8,577 nt of DNA, taken from Candidatus Omnitrophota bacterium. Lineage in GTDB: Bacteria > Omnitrophota > Gorgyraeia > B26-G9. The stretch covers positions 1 through 8,577 of the forward strand of contig JAQULA010000064.1 of NCBI GenBank assembly GCA_028718845.1. Direction: 5' to 3'. The notes under the pieces were generated by a model. It did not search any database. It saw nothing but the letters and a program-made list of their open reading frames with translations, and had not been told where the DNA came from. Position numbers and translations under genes: made by a program. This document shows, piece after piece, positions 6,402 to 8,577 of the stretch (position 1 is its first letter; the number at the start of each line of letters is the position of its first letter).

Positions 6402-7601
6402 ATGGTTATGCTTGCGAACGTACAATTAAAGATTAAAAAAGACGCCCCGATCCGGGCCGGGCACCCCTGGGTGTTTTCAAATGCTATCGAACGCGATTGC
6501 CGCGGAGAGCCCGGGTCATTGGTTCGGGTCATGTCGCATCGCGGAGATTTTTTGGGCATCGGCATGTTTAATCCGGAGACGTCGATCCGCGTGCGTATGG
6601 TTTGCCGGGAAGACCGGGGGGCTATCGATGAAATGTTTTTTGCCCGGCGGTTCGCGGAATTAGCCGAAGGTAAAAAAGCTTATTTGCCGGCGCAGACAAC
6701 CGGATACCGTATCGCCCATGGCGACGCGGATTATCTTCCCGGCCTGATCGTTGATTCCTATGCCGACGTGCTGGTGTTTCAAATCCATACCGCGGGCATG
6801 GAGCGGTTTCGCCGGGAGATTATCGCGGCGTTGCAAAAAACATTTTCACCCCGGGCGATTGTCGAGCGTTCGGATATCGCGGCGCGGGTCAAAGAGGGAT
6901 TGACCGAACTTCCGGCGCGGGTTCATTATGGAACGATTGACGGGGAGATCCCGTTTTTTGAAAACGGGCTGATATTTTATGCCGATGTGCTTAACGGGCA
7001 AAAGACCGGATTTTTTCTCGACCAGCGCAACACCCGCATCCGCAGCGCGGCATTCGTTTCCGGGAAAACCGTGCTGAATTTGTTCGGGTATACCGGAGCG
7101 TTCAGCGTATATGCCGCCAAGGCCGGAGCGAAACAGGTGGTAACCGTGGATAGTTCGCAATCCGCGTTGGATTGCGTAGCCAGGCATTTCCAGGATAATG
7201 CGCTAACCCCGGCGGGAGAATGTCTGAAGCTGGATATTTTTGCCTCCGGAGCGGGGAAATTACTGGCCGGATACAACAGCGATGTTATTATCTGTGATCC
7301 GCCGGCATTGGCCAAGTCGTTGAAGCATGTTCCGCAGGCAATGAAAGCTTATACCGCGCTGAATGCGCTGTGTTTTTCATTATTGGGAAAAGGCGGTATC
7401 CTGATCACCAGTTCCTGTTCCGGTCGGGTGACCCTGGAGGATTTCCGGGATGTGGCCCGCTTTGCCGCCGGTGCTGCCGGCCGGGATGTGCGTATTGTCG
7501 ATTGCCTGGGGCATGGCTATGACCACACCGATAAATTGTCGTTTCCCGAAGGCCGCTATTTGAAAACGCTGATACTGGAGGTTATTGATGTTATCGCGTG
7601 A
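6402..7601 (+). CDS. rlmI: RlmI-type 23S rRNA (cytosine-5)-methyltransferase
   Basis: This 399-residue protein matches the RlmI/COG1092 family. In E. coli RlmI makes m5C1962 in 23S rRNA with S-adenosylmethionine. An N-terminal PUA RNA-binding domain (about 3-80, with RAGHPWVFSNAI) precedes the family's middle domain and a Rossmann methyltransferase. Key sites are FLDQR (205-209), the SAM-binding VLNLFGYTGAFS (224-235), DPPALAK (299-305) and SSCSGRV with the likely catalytic C339. Length agrees with E. coli RlmI (396). The exact target base is inferred from family. It begins 12 bases after the transporter stop, so it is probably co-transcribed. The run of alternative starts makes the first few residues uncertain. 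Confidence 0.9.
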   Translation: MVMLANVQLKIKKDAPIRAGHPWVFSNAIERDCRGEPGSLVRVMSHRGDFLGIGMFNPETSIRVRMVCREDRGAIDEMFFARRFAELAEGKKAYLPAQTTGYRIAHGDADYLPGLIVDSYADVLVFQIHTAGMERFRREIIAALQKTFSPRAIVERSDIAARVKEGLTELPARVHYGTIDGEIPFFENGLIFYADVLNGQKTGFFLDQRNTRIRSAAFVSGKTVLNLFGYTGAFSVYAAKAGAKQVVTVDSSQSALDCVARHFQDNALTPAGECLKLDIFASGAGKLLAGYNSDVIICDPPALAKSLKHVPQAMKAYTALNALCFSLLGKGGILITSSCSGRVTLEDFRDVARFAAGAAGRDVRIVDCLGHGYDHTDKLSFPEGRYLKTLILEVIDVIA

Positions 7602-7613
7602 GCGGAGGAAATC

Positions 7614-7622
7614 AAAAGGGGG
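7614..7622 (+). promoter_or_regulatory. Ribosome binding site fixing the ferredoxin-nitroreductase start
   Basis: AAAAGGGGG lies five bases before ATG 7628, and a second GGAGG is at 7604-7608. Both sit downstream of the in-frame GTG at 7598, which overlaps the previous stop. ATG 7628 also gives the natural MSLFTVDRKKC ferredoxin beginning. Confidence 0.75.
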
Positions 7623-7627
7623 TACCG

Positions 7628-8452
7628 ATGTCTTTATTTACGGTTGACCGGAAAAAATGCAATCATGATGCCCATTGTGTTAACGAATGCCCGCTGGGAA
7701 TTATTGCCTGGGATGAGCGCAGCGGAGAGCCGTTCCCTGTCGACGGGGCCGAACAGCTTTGTATTAACTGCGGGCATTGCGTGGCAGTGTGCCCGCAGGG
7801 CGCGTTGTCTTTAGCCGCCATGCCGCTCGGCGAATGTCCGGAGTTACCGGAAAACTGGCGGCTTTCTCCGGCGCAGGTAAACGGGTTACTTAAAGGCCGG
7901 CGTTCGATCCGTACCTACCGTGAGCAGGAGATCGGGCGTGCGGTGCTCGCAGAGCTTATTGACACTGCCCGCTATGCCCCGTCCGGAATTAACCGCCAGC
8001 CGTTGTCATGGGCCGTGATCAGCGGCAGCGAAAAAGTACGCAAGGCCGCGGAGCTGGTTATCGAATGGATGAAAGGGCTGATCGCCGAAGCGTCTCCATT
8101 GGCAAACTCCCTGCATATGGAAGCGATGGTAGGCGCCTGGGAAAACGGGAAAGACCGTATTTGCCGCGCCGCGCCGCATCTGGTCATCGCTTACGGGATT
8201 AAAGACGATATGCTCGCCGGACAGGCCGGTACGATTGCGTTGACCTATCTGGACCTGTCGGCCGCGGGGAGCGGTTTGGGCGCGTGCTGGGCCGGATATG
8301 TTACCATGGCCGTGAATGCGTACGCGCCGCTTAAAGAATACGCCGGGTTGCGTAAACGGCACAGTTGCTGCGGGGCAATGCTTTTGGGGTATCCGGCATA
8401 CGCTTACCGGTGTATCCCAGCGCGAAATCCGGCGCGGATCACCTGGAAATAA
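7628..8452 (+). CDS. Ferredoxin-nitroreductase fusion protein
   Basis: A 274-residue cytoplasmic protein joins an N-terminal two-cluster ferredoxin domain to an FMN-dependent nitroreductase-family domain. The second iron-sulfur site is complete: C45, C48, C51 and C55-P. The first reads C11-N-H-D14-A-H-C17-V-N-E-C21-P, with Asp14 where the second Cys normally sits. This Asp form is seen in the Pyrococcus furiosus ferredoxin and in this fusion family, so it is probably a functional Asp-ligated or three-iron site. The nitroreductase part starts at about 85 with GRRSIRTYRE (90-99), the FMN-phosphate motif, then ARYAPSGINRQP and the C-terminal CGAMLLGYPAYAY. Family members reduce nitro or quinone-like substrates or other flavin-linked targets; the real substrate is unknown. 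Twenty-six bases separate it from the methyltransferase, indicating one operon. Confidence 0.9.
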   Translation: MSLFTVDRKKCNHDAHCVNECPLGIIAWDERSGEPFPVDGAEQLCINCGHCVAVCPQGALSLAAMPLGECPELPENWRLSPAQVNGLLKGRRSIRTYREQEIGRAVLAELIDTARYAPSGINRQPLSWAVISGSEKVRKAAELVIEWMKGLIAEASPLANSLHMEAMVGAWENGKDRICRAAPHLVIAYGIKDDMLAGQAGTIALTYLDLSAAGSGLGACWAGYVTMAVNAYAPLKEYAGLRKRHSCCGAMLLGYPAYAYRCIPARNPARITWK

Positions 8453-8555
8453 CCCTACGCGGTTGATAAAAAAACGTGTTCTCCCGCTGTTTTTATGGTT
8501 TAGTATTATCATATTACGGTGAAAAGTAAATCGGGTTAATAAAAGGAGGATGGGA
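8453..8555. other. Short intergenic region before the right-edge gene
   Basis: About 100 A/T-rich bases. A weak AACC/GGTT hairpin at 8451-8464 is followed by A's, not T's, so it is not a clear terminator. TATTAT (8504-8509) could be a -10 box, but no good -35 box lies upstream. Whether the next gene belongs to the preceding operon is unclear. Confidence 0.4.
8544..8549 (+). promoter_or_regulatory. Strong Shine-Dalgarno of the right-edge gene
   Basis: A perfect AGGAGG sits six bases before ATG 8556. An in-frame ATG at 8550 abuts the site and is too close to be used. Confidence 0.8.
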
Positions 8556-8577
8556 ATGGTTGTTGTTATCGTGTTTT
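8556..8577 (+). CDS. Start of a truncated gene, product unknown
   Basis: Only seven codons (MVVVIVF) are visible before the window ends. The consensus ribosome site makes it a real gene start. The hydrophobic opening could be a beta strand or a membrane segment; nothing more can be said. Confidence 0.6.

Noticed and set aside
7598..7627. GTG start overlapping the methyltransferase stop for the nitroreductase gene
   Set aside because: Both good ribosome sites lie after this GTG, and the added ten residues are not ferredoxin-like; ATG 7628 fits better.

Overview
This is a bacterial chromosomal window with mid-range to slightly high G+C and many CCGG/GCGG codons. It carries six complete protein genes and the first few codons of a seventh. 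I see no rRNA, tRNA, CRISPR array, transposase or phage gene. The lineage cannot be fixed from sequence alone. An exported-looking kinase, a type II LeuA and a stand-alone tandem-ACT protein would suit an uncultured environmental Gram-negative lineage (Omnitrophota/PVC-like or deltaproteobacterial-like), but that is a low-confidence inference.

Left part (1-2418, + strand): a hairpin-plus-T-run terminator or attenuator lies about 50 bases before leuA (type II 2-isopropylmalate synthase, the committed step of leucine synthesis). The leuA stop codon lies inside a 22-base palindrome. A 109-base A/T-rich element with imperfect 37-base inverted ends follows. Next comes a good promoter whose -35 box begins in the last bases of that element. 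The promoter precedes a small protein made of two ACT (amino-acid-sensing) domains with a cysteine cluster.

Middle (2455-4812, - strand): one large gene, convergent with the ACT gene, encodes a 785-residue protein. It has a signal peptide, a GAF-like region, a helical middle and a C-terminal histidine-kinase ATPase domain. There is no recognisable HisKA histidine box and no second membrane segment, so the predicted location (outside the cytoplasm) conflicts with an ATP-binding domain. This is the oddest gene here. The 341-base divergent intergenic region beyond it contains a strong GC-rich two-part stem-loop, a second smaller foldable block and a plausible promoter for the next gene.

Right part (5154-8452, + strand): a tight three-gene run with gaps of 12 and 26 bases: an MFS transporter, an RlmI-type rRNA methyltransferase and a ferredoxin-nitroreductase fusion. 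It probably forms one operon, though the three functions do not make an obvious pathway. At the right edge a strong Shine-Dalgarno and ATG mark the start of another gene cut off by the window.

Nothing here is clearly a new defence or mobile system. The best leads are the signal-peptide kinase, the inverted-repeat element that seems to donate part of a promoter, and the Cys-bearing ACT protein beside leuA.
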